64,000 nt of DNA from Alphaproteobacteria bacterium (GTDB lineage Bacteria; Pseudomonadota; Alphaproteobacteria; RF32; CAG-239), in NCBI GenBank assembly GCA_015062585.1, contig SUUJ01000006.1, positions 1 to 64,000 on the forward strand, given 5' to 3'. The notes below the pieces were generated by a model. That model worked only from the letters and a program-made list of their open reading frames with translations. It made no database searches and was not told the origin of the DNA. A program made the translations under genes and the position numbers. Shown here one piece after another: positions 53,942 to 63,800 of the stretch. Within the stretch, counting starts at the first letter, position 1. The number at the start of each line of letters is the position of its first letter.

Positions 53942-53970
53942 TTGACCAAAGGCTAAAAAAATGCTATTAT
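53942..53970 (+). promoter_or_regulatory. Promoter of the 43-residue membrane peptide gene
   Basis: -35 TTGACC (53942-53947), 17-bp spacer, -10 TATTAT (53965-53970), 30 bp before the ATG. Confidence 0.75.
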
Positions 53971-53999
53971 AGTATTGTAATTTAAAAACTTATACAACT

Positions 54000-54131
54000 A
54001 TGAAGACATTATTAGAGATACTGCTTGACGGTATTTTGTTTCCTATATGGGAATTTGTTCTAGCTATGCTAGCTATATTCGCCGATTTTTGGTGGATATT
54101 CCTTATCGCAATTATAGCGGTGTTTATTTAA
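54000..54131 (+). CDS. 43-residue hydrophobic membrane peptide
   Basis: A very short ORF encoding a strongly hydrophobic peptide: two helices (residues 5-20 GILFPIWEFV type and 22-43 LAIFADFWWIFLIAIIAVFI) with acidic residues at 6, 10, 18 and 29 and almost no basic ones. Framed by a good promoter (53942-53970) and a strong terminator, so it is a real transcription unit. No Shine-Dalgarno. Unknown; it could be a toxin-like or regulatory small membrane peptide, but no antisense RNA or antitoxin is visible. Confidence 0.55.
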   Translation: MKTLLEILLDGILFPIWEFVLAMLAIFADFWWIFLIAIIAVFI

Positions 54132-54176
54132 ATAAGTATTTTTACCTTGAAAAAGATAAAAATACTTATTTTTTTT
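54131..54176 (+). terminator. Terminator of the 43-residue peptide gene
   Basis: AATAAGTATTTTTACCTT pairs with AAGATAAAAATACTTATT (a few bulges) around GAAA, followed by eight T. Confidence 0.85.
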
Positions 54177-54288
54177 GTTTAATCTTGTGCAAAAGCTTGT
54201 CTAAAATTGTTTTTTGCTTGTGAAATCTATAAAATATTATAAATTATATAGGTTAATTGAATAAATATTTTCAGGAGTATGAATAAAA

Positions 54289-55977
54289 ATGTCTAAAATC
54301 TTAGTTACCTCTGCATTGCCTTATATAAACGGAGTACCTCATTTGGGGCATATGGTAGGCTGTTTATTGCCTTCGGATATATATGCCAGATTTATGCGAA
54401 TGATGGAAAACGAGGTTTTATACATTGCCGGAACTGATGAACATGGTACAACATCGGAAGTAGGGGCGTTAAAGGCCGGTATGAGTATTGAAGAATATTG
54501 CGATATGTATCATCAAAAACACGCACAAACATATAAAGATTTTCGTTTGTCATTTGATTGTTTCGGTCGTACTTCGTCAGAAGAAAACAAAGAAGCCACT
54601 TATCATATTTTTGAACAATTGGATAAAAACGGATATATTGAAGAGCGCACTATTAAGCAAGTTTATTCAATTGATGATAAAATGTTTTTGGCTGACAGAT
54701 ATATTACCGGTACTTGTCCGTATTGCGGATATGACAAGGCCAGAGGCGATCAATGTGAAAATTGTACAAAAGTTTTGGAACCGACAGATTTGAAAGATGC
54801 CAGAAGCTCAATTTCAGGCTCTAAAAATTTGGAAGTCAGAGAAACTAAGCATTTATTCCTTAATTTGCCAAAATTGCAAAAAGAATTGGAAGCTTGGGTA
54901 AAAACTAAAGAACCGTTTTGGCCTGATGTGGCTTATACTATTGCACAAAAATGGCTTAAAGAAGGTTTGCAAGAAAGATGTATTACCCGTGATTTAAAAT
55001 GGGGCTTTCCGGTAAATAAACCGGGATATGAAGACAAGGTTTTCTATGTTTGGTTTGATGCGCCAATCGGTTATATCGGTATTACCAAACAATGGGAAGC
55101 CCAAAATAAGGCTGAGCGCAATTGGAAAGATTGGTGGATGAATCCTGATGAGGTGCGCCATGTTGAGTTTATGGGTAAAGATAATGTACCGTATCACTCA
55201 ATTACATTTCCGGCAACCTTACTCGGTACTAAAGAAAACTGGACACAGGTTGATTTCTTGAAAGGATTCAGCTATTTGACCTATGAAGGCGGTAAGTTTT
55301 CCAAATCGGAAAACAGAGGTATTTTTGCCGAAGATGCGGTAAAAGAATTTGATGCAGATTATTGGAGATATTGGTTGATTGCAAATGCTCCGGAAAGCTC
55401 GGATTCAGCATTTACATGGGATTTGTTTGCCGGTGCGGTTAACAAAGATTTGAACGGCGTTTTGGGTAATTTCGTATCGCGTGTTTTGAAGATGACTTCA
55501 TCGAAACTCGGAAATATAGTGCCTGAAGGCGGTGAAAATATTGAAGTTGATAATCAACTTATTGCCACAATCAGAGAAAAGACTGATAATTATATCAAAT
55601 ATATGGAATTGATGGAATTTAGAAAAGCTATGGCCGAACTTCGAGCAATTTGGGTTGAAGGCAACAACTATATTTCGGTTACAGAGCCTTGGGCTGTGAT
55701 AAAAACCGATGAACAACGCGCAAAAGTTATTTTGCGTAATTGTATCAATTTGATTAGAATTTTTGCGATTTTGTCAGCTCCGATTATGCCGAATGTGGCG
55801 CAAAAAATGTTGGATAAATTGGGACAAAAGCTTATATCTTTGAAAAACTTTGGTATTGAAAAAGAAATGACAGCCTTAAAAGGCGGTGAAAGTTTTGAAG
55901 TGGGGGATATGTTGTTTGAGCGTATCTCTGATGATAAACTTAATGAATTAAAAGAAAAATACGGGAGTGCTAAATAA
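54289..55977 (+). CDS. metG: Methionyl-tRNA synthetase
   Basis: Charges tRNA-Met. 562 residues with HIGH-like PHLGHMVGCLLPSDIYAR, the zinc module (CPYCG ... CENCTK), WFDAPIGYIG, and KMSKS-like KFSKSENRG. The C-terminal tRNA-binding EMAP domain seen in enteric MetRS is absent, as in many alphaproteobacteria. TTTTCAGGAGTATG-type site precedes ATG. It overlaps the next gene by one base. Confidence 0.98.
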   Translation: MSKILVTSALPYINGVPHLGHMVGCLLPSDIYARFMRMMENEVLYIAGTDEHGTTSEVGALKAGMSIEEYCDMYHQKHAQTYKDFRLSFDCFGRTSSEENKEATYHIFEQLDKNGYIEERTIKQVYSIDDKMFLADRYITGTCPYCGYDKARGDQCENCTKVLEPTDLKDARSSISGSKNLEVRETKHLFLNLPKLQKELEAWVKTKEPFWPDVAYTIAQKWLKEGLQERCITRDLKWGFPVNKPGYEDKVFYVWFDAPIGYIGITKQWEAQNKAERNWKDWWMNPDEVRHVEFMGKDNVPYHSITFPATLLGTKENWTQVDFLKGFSYLTYEGGKFSKSENRGIFAEDAVKEFDADYWRYWLIANAPESSDSAFTWDLFAGAVNKDLNGVLGNFVSRVLKMTSSKLGNIVPEGGENIEVDNQLIATIREKTDNYIKYMELMEFRKAMAELRAIWVEGNNYISVTEPWAVIKTDEQRAKVILRNCINLIRIFAILSAPIMPNVAQKMLDKLGQKLISLKNFGIEKEMTALKGGESFEVGDMLFERISDDKLNELKEKYGSAK

Positions 55978-56762
55978 TGGTCAGAAGAAGCGAAAGTGAT
56001 GATTATCTCGGTCCTGCAAAAGGCGTGATGAAATGGATAAACAAGCTTTGCAGATTTGTATTATTTCCTTTTATTCATCCGCTTGTTTTTGTGATACTTT
56101 TGGCTGTTTTGGGCGGAGGAATAGTAGGAATTCACTATTACTTTGGTGTGGCGTATAAAGATATTCCGTCTTGGGTTTTGACTAAAAGCAAAGAGGGTTA
56201 TCAATCCGTTGCGGGTAAATATAATGTTACAACCAAGGATTCTGAAACAGCTGATGATACAAAAGATGTAAAAGTATATCAGCAACCGGTTGTTTATGAC
56301 AAGCCGACAAACATAAATCGTAAAGCTTTTAAAAAAGCTCAAGAAATACCGATAGATGTAAAAGCAACAGTTGAAGGCAAAAATATGCCTGATAAAGTTG
56401 AAGAAAAACAAATTGAAGATGAAAATGATATACTAGCGTATAAAAAAGATGATTCTTTCGGTTTGGTATATGTTGAAAATCCGCGAGTTGTCAGAGGAAA
56501 CATAGAGATAGTTAATGTTAATGAAGTGAAAGTAAACGGCGAAGTTATGTTTTTGTACGGTGTATATGCAAAACCGTCTTCAAGTAACGGAATGAGCGGA
56601 GCTACATATTTGCAAAGAATTACCGAAAATAAAGATGCAGAGTGTCATATAGTGGCTTTTACGCAAAATGCTGATTTGACGGCTATTTGTATTGTTGACG
56701 GCAAAAATATAAATCATCAGTTGGTAAAAGCCGGATATTCTCAAAATATTGGTCTGAAATAA
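55977..56762 (+). CDS. Membrane-anchored SNase-like protein
   Basis: A 261-residue protein with one transmembrane helix (FIHPLVFVILLAVLGGGIVG, residues about 33-52), a disordered K/E/D-rich linker (55-165), and a C-terminal domain resembling staphylococcal-nuclease (thermonuclease) folds (IVNVNEVKVNGEVMFLYGVYAKP ... LTAICIVDGKNINHQLVKAGYSQ). The usual Arg/Glu active residues of nuclease are not evident, so it may be non-catalytic. Starts on the last base of metG. Function unknown. Confidence 0.7.
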   Translation: MVRRSESDDYLGPAKGVMKWINKLCRFVLFPFIHPLVFVILLAVLGGGIVGIHYYFGVAYKDIPSWVLTKSKEGYQSVAGKYNVTTKDSETADDTKDVKVYQQPVVYDKPTNINRKAFKKAQEIPIDVKATVEGKNMPDKVEEKQIEDENDILAYKKDDSFGLVYVENPRVVRGNIEIVNVNEVKVNGEVMFLYGVYAKPSSSNGMSGATYLQRITENKDAECHIVAFTQNADLTAICIVDGKNINHQLVKAGYSQNIGLK

Positions 56763-56780
56763 TCTGAGGGCAGAACTGCT

Positions 56781-58214
56781 ATGTGGCAACCGGTTTTAAT
56801 GATATGTGGTTATTTTATCAGCGTATTAGGAATAGCTATGCTGTTTCCTGCCGGTTTGGATATGTATTATACCAAAACAAATTGGTCGATATTTTTAAGT
56901 TCGTCTATTGTCACTATGTTTATCGGTTTGTCGTTATTTTTGGCAAACAGAGGTAAAATTAAAGAAATTTCAATCCAACAGGCATATTTGTTGACGGTAT
57001 TGAGTTGGGTTTCGGTGATGTTGTTGGCGGCATTGCCTTTTAAGTTTTACGGAACACCTTGGGCTGATGCAATTTTTGAGGCGGCATCAGGTGTTTCGAC
57101 AACAGGGGCCTCAATATATGCTGATGTCGAAGCTTTGCCTAAGGCAATATTGTTGTGGCGTGCGCTACTCAGTGGAATGGGCGGTGTCGGAATAGTTATT
57201 TTTGCCATAGCTATGTTACCGTTTTTGGGAATTGGCGGAATGCAGATTTTTCAAAGAGAAAATTCTGATGTAAATGAAAAATTTATGCCTAAAATCAGCT
57301 ATATAGCAAAAAGAATTATTGGCGTTTATGTGGTTTTGATGGTGATTTGCGCCATATCATTAAAAAGTGCCGGAATGCCTTGGTTTGATGCTGTTTGTCA
57401 TACTTTGACCACAATTTCGACCGGCGGTTTTTCGACAAAAAATAATTCTATCGGATTTTTTAACAGCGCTACAATAGAATGGTTGGTTACTTTGTTTATG
57501 TTTTTGGGCGCTATTCCTTTGACTTTGTATCATAGTTTGTTAGCAACAAAAGATGTTCACTCATTGCGTTCCAGTCAAGTGTCAGCGTTTGTAAAAATTT
57601 TGGCGATATATATTACGGTTATGACAACTTGGTTGGTTTATAATGGTGTGTATGAGCCGTTTGAGGCTTTGAGATATGCAGCATTTAATATTGTGTCGGT
57701 GGTTACATCAACCGGTTATAATTCAGCAAATTGGCTGAATTGGGGTGCTTTTGCGGCAACGGCTTTTGTCATTTTTGCGTTAACCGGAGGTTGTACGGGA
57801 TCAACATCAGGCGGTATCAAAATATTCAGATGGCAAATTGTATTGGCACAGCTGAAGAGGGCGTTTGTGATGACAACCGAGCCTAATCGATTGTTACCCT
57901 TAAAGGTAGACGGTATCAGTATCAGCCACAGTGTTGCGGGCTCAATATTTGTATTTTTTATTGCTTATGCTTTTAGTGTGGCAATAATTGCGTCGTTGGT
58001 TGCAATTAGCGGAGTTGATTTTGCTACGGCATTTAGTGCAACGATTGCTTGCATTACCAACTCAGGTCCCGGAAATACGCAAATTATCGGACCGGCAGGA
58101 AGTTATGAAAGCCTGTCTGATTATGTAAAATTTTTGCTGTCGTTTACCATGATTTTGGGCAGATTGGAAGTTTTGACCGTTTTGGTGCTGTTTACCAAGA
58201 GTTTTTGGCGATAA
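56781..58214 (+). CDS. trkH: TrkH-family potassium uptake protein
   Basis: The membrane subunit of a Trk/Ktr K+ importer, 477 residues and about ten helices. The four selectivity-filter segments are visible: GVSTTGAS, TISTGGFST, VTSTGYNSA and ITNSGPGNT. The cytoplasmic TrkA-like regulatory partner is not in this window. GAGGGCAGAACTGCT precedes ATG. It is 18 bp behind the SNase-like gene. Confidence 0.95.
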   Translation: MWQPVLMICGYFISVLGIAMLFPAGLDMYYTKTNWSIFLSSSIVTMFIGLSLFLANRGKIKEISIQQAYLLTVLSWVSVMLLAALPFKFYGTPWADAIFEAASGVSTTGASIYADVEALPKAILLWRALLSGMGGVGIVIFAIAMLPFLGIGGMQIFQRENSDVNEKFMPKISYIAKRIIGVYVVLMVICAISLKSAGMPWFDAVCHTLTTISTGGFSTKNNSIGFFNSATIEWLVTLFMFLGAIPLTLYHSLLATKDVHSLRSSQVSAFVKILAIYITVMTTWLVYNGVYEPFEALRYAAFNIVSVVTSTGYNSANWLNWGAFAATAFVIFALTGGCTGSTSGGIKIFRWQIVLAQLKRAFVMTTEPNRLLPLKVDGISISHSVAGSIFVFFIAYAFSVAIIASLVAISGVDFATAFSATIACITNSGPGNTQIIGPAGSYESLSDYVKFLLSFTMILGRLEVLTVLVLFTKSFWR

Positions 58215-58250
58215 TTTTTTATATATAAATGTTTTTTGTCTAAATTGTAT

Positions 58251-58281
58251 TTACTTAATCTTAAAAATATGATATTATAAT
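58251..58281 (+). promoter_or_regulatory. Promoter of the large repeat-protein locus
   Basis: Perfect -10 TATAAT at 58276-58281; the -35 is weak (TTACTT/CTTAAT around 58251-58259). About 50 bp before the start. Confidence 0.5.
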
Positions 58282-58330
58282 GTCATAAGTTTGATGTGTA
58301 TGTTGCATTTGTTTTTTGCGAGGGACTGCT

Positions 58331-60823
58331 ATGACTGAAGTTACAAAAGAACAAAAAGAATGGTTGCTTAAGAATAAATACATTGAAGAAAATACCAGTG
58401 AAGAAGATATAGTCAAGGCTTTTGAAAAGTATGCTGATGATTGGAAAAAATATCTTAATGATAAGCTCGAAGAAGCAAAGGGAAAGTTGGATGATTATTA
58501 TAAGAAAAAGTATGAAGAAGAGAAAAACAATACAGCAACCGAGCAAAATGATGTATGGGCTTCTACAGAATTTCAGGATTGGAAAAAAGATTATATAAAA
58601 AAGCATCCCGAAGATAAAGAAGTTCAAAAGCTAGTCGAAGAAATTGAAAGAATTAAAACCGCTATCGAGGCTTTAGAAAAAAATCAACCACAAGTACAAG
58701 CTACACAACAAGCACAAGATACACAACAAGCACAGTCACAGCAGACAACAGATCAACCGAAGCAAGATACACAACAAGCGCAGTCACAGCAAAAAACACA
58801 AACATTAGATGATAGGATAGAACAGGCTGAAAATGAGTTACTTGCTTATTTGGCGGGTGAATTTGCAAAAGATAGACAGCAGTATGAAGGAATGTGGCAA
58901 AGTGATGAATTTAAACAATATGTAGATAATTACGCCTCATCAGAAGAAGGTAAAAATGATGAAACCTATAAAGAGTTGTTTGCAAAATATAATGAATTAA
59001 AGGACGAAAAAGCTAATCAGCAAAAGGCACAAACATCTCAGAGACAAGTTAATTTACACGGATATACAAAAGAAGAAATAATTGCTTTTGCCGAAAATTA
59101 TGCAGTCGGCAAGGCTGAACTGATGCCAATGGGATGGTATAATTTTGTAGAAGCTATAAATGGTTTGGGTAATGATATTCCTGATGACAAAAAAGCTTCG
59201 ATTAACACTGCTAAAAATAAAGCCATGGCCGAAATAGGTGTTTTTGAAGAATATTTTGGTTTGGATAAGATGCAAGATCCTGCCCAAATAGCCAAAAATA
59301 TGGAACATCTTGATACGCTTTTGAAAGAGATGGATTTATCTAGCGGTAAAACTAAGCCAAAATACGAGATTAACGAACCGGCAAAGGATAATACTGTTAA
59401 AATTCAAGTATGGAATTTGGAATATGTTGTATCCAAATTGCAAAGAAGTGATTTGGAATCTGAGGATAGAAAAAAGCTTATCCAAATGGCTGCACATTAT
59501 GTAAACAGTGATAAGTTTCCAAATGTAAAATTCGATGGAGGTTCTGCTGAAGGAAAGGCAAAAGTACTAGGAAATAATGAGTGGTTGCTTGAGCTTTTGA
59601 AAAGCGAGAAAATAATTTTAGATGATGTTTTTAATAAGAAAAAAGAACATCTTGAAAGAAAAAAAGCGAAGTTTGAAGAGACTGTTTCTAATAAACAAGA
59701 TTATAACGAAGAGTTAGACAATGCAAATGAGCTTTTAGATAGAATTGTATTCACAAGACCAAAGCACCTTAACAAAGCTTTTGGAATCAAAGGTGAGGAA
59801 AAAGAATATAATGAAAAATATCAACAAAAGCTTAAAGAACTGTTCAAAGAACAAGTAAAACAAGAAGTGTATATACATTTGGCTAATACATTGCCGGAAG
59901 GTGAGATTACCAAAGAAAAATTTGAAGAAGAATATGCGCTGCGTTTGCAATCTAAGATATTGGGACTTCAAGGTATTGATGAATTTTATAAAACCGGTGG
60001 CGAAAAACCTAATACCGAGGAACAAATTAAAAAGCTTCTAGGTAATGAAAAAATTGTTATCAATAGTAGAGCATTAGCCAGTTTTCAGGCCGGTTCAATA
60101 GCTCTTACCAGTAAAGCCATAAGTTTGATGCAAAGGCGAAAAGGTTTTGAAAAAATTGCTGAAAAACTCAACGAGAGAAATAAAAATATTAGTTATGAAG
60201 CAAGTAATCTACACGGAGTATGGATTTCGACAGCAATATCTTCTTTAAAATCTGTCGGATGGATGGGGTTGTATAGTATAGTCGGCAATATTCCTGGAGG
60301 AATCGCTGCTGTTTCCGGTGTGACATTTGGTATGCAAGTAATTGCTTTGGTTAAAGATGTTAAAGCAAAAAAACAGCAGGCAGAAGCAAATTTTGAAAAA
60401 TTGACATTTAGAAAATATGTGTCTGAAAACAAGTTGCGAATTGGCGGACTGTTGCTCAGTGGTACCAGTGCGGCTTTGAGTACGGCATCTATATTTTGTC
60501 CGCCGTTGATTCCTATTAGAACAGCTATTATGTATACCGGTGGTGCATTGCTTGGTGCAGGAACAATTATAGCTGCAGTTAAAGCTGCTCCAAAAGGTAA
60601 GAAATTGAAGGCTTTTTTCTCTTCTTTGATGGTTACGGCTTCATCTTATACCGGTATGGCGCTTGGTATGGCTATGGCTGATAATCAAGCTCAACCCGCA
60701 GATACTGAAAGTGCGACAAATCCAGGAAATACGGTATCTAATGAGAGTGGAGGATTTTTTGATAATATTTTGGATAATGTTAAAGGATGGCTTGGTATTG
60801 AAAACCACAAGAACAACAGTTGA
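58331..60823 (+). CDS. Large helical Q-rich protein with hydrophobic C-terminus (5' part of split locus)
   Basis: An 830-residue protein I do not recognise. Start ATG 58331 has GAGGG six bases upstream; a TTG 15 bases further up is also in frame. Plan: an N-terminal helical unit (about 1-105) with WASTEFQDWKKDYIKKHPED, a Q-rich linker (about 117-158) with two QDTQQAQSQQ repeats, a second unit echoing the first (MWQSDEFKQYVDNYASSEEG), a long charged helical part to about 580, and then hydrophobic segments (about 625-665 and 690-790) that look like three to five membrane helices, ending in a polar tail. No signal peptide. The reading frame ends at TGA 60821-60823, but a huge open frame begins within the same 20 bases one phase over (see 60829). 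Confidence 0.6.
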   Translation: MTEVTKEQKEWLLKNKYIEENTSEEDIVKAFEKYADDWKKYLNDKLEEAKGKLDDYYKKKYEEEKNNTATEQNDVWASTEFQDWKKDYIKKHPEDKEVQKLVEEIERIKTAIEALEKNQPQVQATQQAQDTQQAQSQQTTDQPKQDTQQAQSQQKTQTLDDRIEQAENELLAYLAGEFAKDRQQYEGMWQSDEFKQYVDNYASSEEGKNDETYKELFAKYNELKDEKANQQKAQTSQRQVNLHGYTKEEIIAFAENYAVGKAELMPMGWYNFVEAINGLGNDIPDDKKASINTAKNKAMAEIGVFEEYFGLDKMQDPAQIAKNMEHLDTLLKEMDLSSGKTKPKYEINEPAKDNTVKIQVWNLEYVVSKLQRSDLESEDRKKLIQMAAHYVNSDKFPNVKFDGGSAEGKAKVLGNNEWLLELLKSEKIILDDVFNKKKEHLERKKAKFEETVSNKQDYNEELDNANELLDRIVFTRPKHLNKAFGIKGEEKEYNEKYQQKLKELFKEQVKQEVYIHLANTLPEGEITKEKFEEEYALRLQSKILGLQGIDEFYKTGGEKPNTEEQIKKLLGNEKIVINSRALASFQAGSIALTSKAISLMQRRKGFEKIAEKLNERNKNISYEASNLHGVWISTAISSLKSVGWMGLYSIVGNIPGGIAAVSGVTFGMQVIALVKDVKAKKQQAEANFEKLTFRKYVSENKLRIGGLLLSGTSAALSTASIFCPPLIPIRTAIMYTGGALLGAGTIIAAVKAAPKGKKLKAFFSSLMVTASSYTGMALGMAMADNQAQPADTESATNPGNTVSNESGGFFDNILDNVKGWLGIENHKNNS
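58715..58791 (+). repeat. Two 29-bp direct repeats coding a Q-rich linker
   Basis: A 29-bp unit at 58715-58743 is repeated at 58763-58791 with one base different, 48 bp apart and in frame (QDTQQAQSQQ). Slippage at this site would add or remove 16 residues. Confidence 0.8.
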
Positions 60824-60828
60824 GTGAT

Positions 60829-63800
60829 GTGAAAGGCGATGAGCAAACGCGTATAGTGGATCCTTTAGACAAAGAAAAAGATTTAGCGGCAAATGTTGTT
60901 AATGGTGATCCTTCAAATGTTGAGGTTACGGTTGAAAATATTGAGGCAACACAAAATACAGAAACGAAATATGGTGACTTGACCAAAGAACAAATGATAA
61001 GGATGTTTGAAGCTGATAATGCAGATGTTGTTAAATATTTGAAAGATAATCATGTTATTGCAGCTGATGTTACAGAGTTCGGTGAGAGTAAACTTGTTGC
61101 TTTGTTAGATAGCGGACAGTTACAAAATCATTATGAAGCGCTTTCCGGAATATATGAAAATAATTTTTATGAGAATGGAAGTATTAAACCTGATTCTTGG
61201 CTAAATGATGTTTATTCGACAACACAAGAAGAAACTGTAACTAGTCAAGACGAAACTATAAATAACAATACAACAATTCCGGAAAATGGACAAGAGGATG
61301 TTGCTACAGCTCCATATGCTGATAGTCAACCATGGCATAATTCCAATTTTGATCCTAACGCAAGTGATGCCAATTCGGGATATGATGTAACTTTTACAGA
61401 TAACAATTTAGAAACTTTGCGAGATGAAAAAGGATTATATAAGCAATATACATTTAATAGCGGAGAAGCTGATCAACAAGTTGTCAAGGTATATGCCAAT
61501 GGTGACAAAGAAGTTACACAATATGAAAATGGTAAACCATATTACATAGAAAATATATATACTATGGAAAATGGTGTTGAAGTAGAAGATATTGTTCCGG
61601 CACCAGGTTCTGATTTTGGAGCAAACGCGAATATAGTACATAATTGGGATTATAAGTCTCCTGATAATATTAAAATAACGGTACAAGAACATACAGACGG
61701 ATCAATTTCAATAATGATGAATGATACTAATAATGGTTCTGCAAGATCTGAAACTTATGTTAATGGCGAATTAACAGAGGCTAAAGTTTATGATGCAACA
61801 GTTAATAAATTTGTACAGGTTGAAAATTTATCACCAGATTCTAAAATAGTAGAAATGCTTGGAGAAAATCATCCGGCTTCCCAAGGTTTAGATGGCTCTG
61901 CATTAGAAATTGACCAACAAGGTCAACAAGGTCAACAAGGACAACAAGGTCAACCTAACGATAATAACACAACAGTTGATCCTAGTGTTAATAATCTTTC
62001 GGATGATTTTAAGGCAAAGTTACCTAATGATTCACATGTTGTAAAAGTAGAAACTGTGACTGGTGAACTTGGAGAAACGACAACCACAATTCATACTGAA
62101 AACGGTATATTTGTAGATTTTGGAAATAATGATATGACCGGTATTGCGGTTGTTGATGGTGAACTTAAAGTATATGATGAAGGTGGATTAGTTGATTATA
62201 ATCCTGAAAATGAAGCCCATAAAACTATAGTAGATAATTGTCAAACATTGTTAGGAGAGGGAGAGGAAGCGGCAGAACTATCAACAAAAATTGATGAACT
62301 TCAAATACCATCTGATACTCAGAAAGCAAATATTCCTAACGAGAAAATTGATGAAAATAATATACAAGGTAATAATTTATTGGGTGATGAGGGAGAAAAA
62401 GAGGGGGCATCTAATATTACTACAAGATTAGAAGAAGGTGTAACCAGTAGCATAGATGCTTATTTGAATGAAAATAGTGCGAATCAAGAATATCAAGAAG
62501 CATTAAACAAAAGAGGACTTAATAATGTAGAAAATCTTGAAAAGATGATACGAACTTATGATAAAACCATTAATGGCGATTTGGTTGAAAAAACACAAAC
62601 AGTTTTCAGTATTGATAAGGCTGATAACGGTTATGGTATGACAACGAGCAAAGGTGAAGTAGCTACACTGGTATTTGGTGAAAATGGTCCTGAGTATAGT
62701 ATCGGTACTATTGATGGTGAAACTAGAAATATGACTTATGATGAAGCTAAAGCTATGTCAAACGATATTAGAAATACCAACAGATTGAATGCTCATGATA
62801 TGATAACACTAGATAAAACTTTGTATCAGGAATATCGGGATGAGTATATTGCTGATCATTTGCCTGAAGGATTTGAAAAAACATCTGATACCAAAGTTAT
62901 TCACGATGAAAATACAGGATTTAGTATTGTTGCAGATGCAAAAGGCGTTTTTGAAGTAGATAGTAATGGTACTGTGAGAGGTTTCACTATTGATGAAAGT
63001 GGAAATAAAACATTATATAATCAAGGAGAAATAGTCGATAATTTGAAGGATCTGGATTATCTTGATCGTTTTATTCCAAATGAAGTAGAAACACAAGCAA
63101 TAGAATCTTTGCAAGCAACAGAAACTAATGATATTGATACAAGTGATGTGTCACCGCAATTACCTGAAAGTTTTAAAAATACAGAATATCAAGTGATTGA
63201 GCAAAATGGATCAACGATATCAGTAAGTGCCAGCGGAATATTTATGACGGGCGATGAGGGAAAAACAATTGGTATTACAATTGATGGAAATAATCAAATA
63301 AGAGCTTATTTAAATGGAAAAGAACAAGATATTTTAAATGAACAAAATATACAGAAGATGCTCGGGATTGCTCAAACAATTGATAATGATTCAGCTAAAG
63401 CTTTTAGTGATAGATTATCAGGTGATTATACCTATAATAGTTCTACTTATGGTGAATACTCCCATTCTGTAAATGTGGATGATAATGGTAATAGAGTTGA
63501 AACTGACATTTACAAAAATATTAATCAAGAAGATGTTACTAAAACAACCTCATATAATGGCAATAATGTAAGTGAGATAAGAACTATTACTCAAGGTGAA
63601 AATGTTCATAATATTGAGACACAGAGTGAATTTAATGACAAAGGTGAGCCTCAAAAAACAACAAGACTTGCCCTAAAAGGTGCCAACCCAAATTATACTG
63701 AAAATGTTATTCATGCAAATGGTCAAGAAACATCAACCATAAGCTTTTTTGATGAGGCAGGTAATGAAACTAAGAGAGAGTATAGAACAGCAGATGGCAC

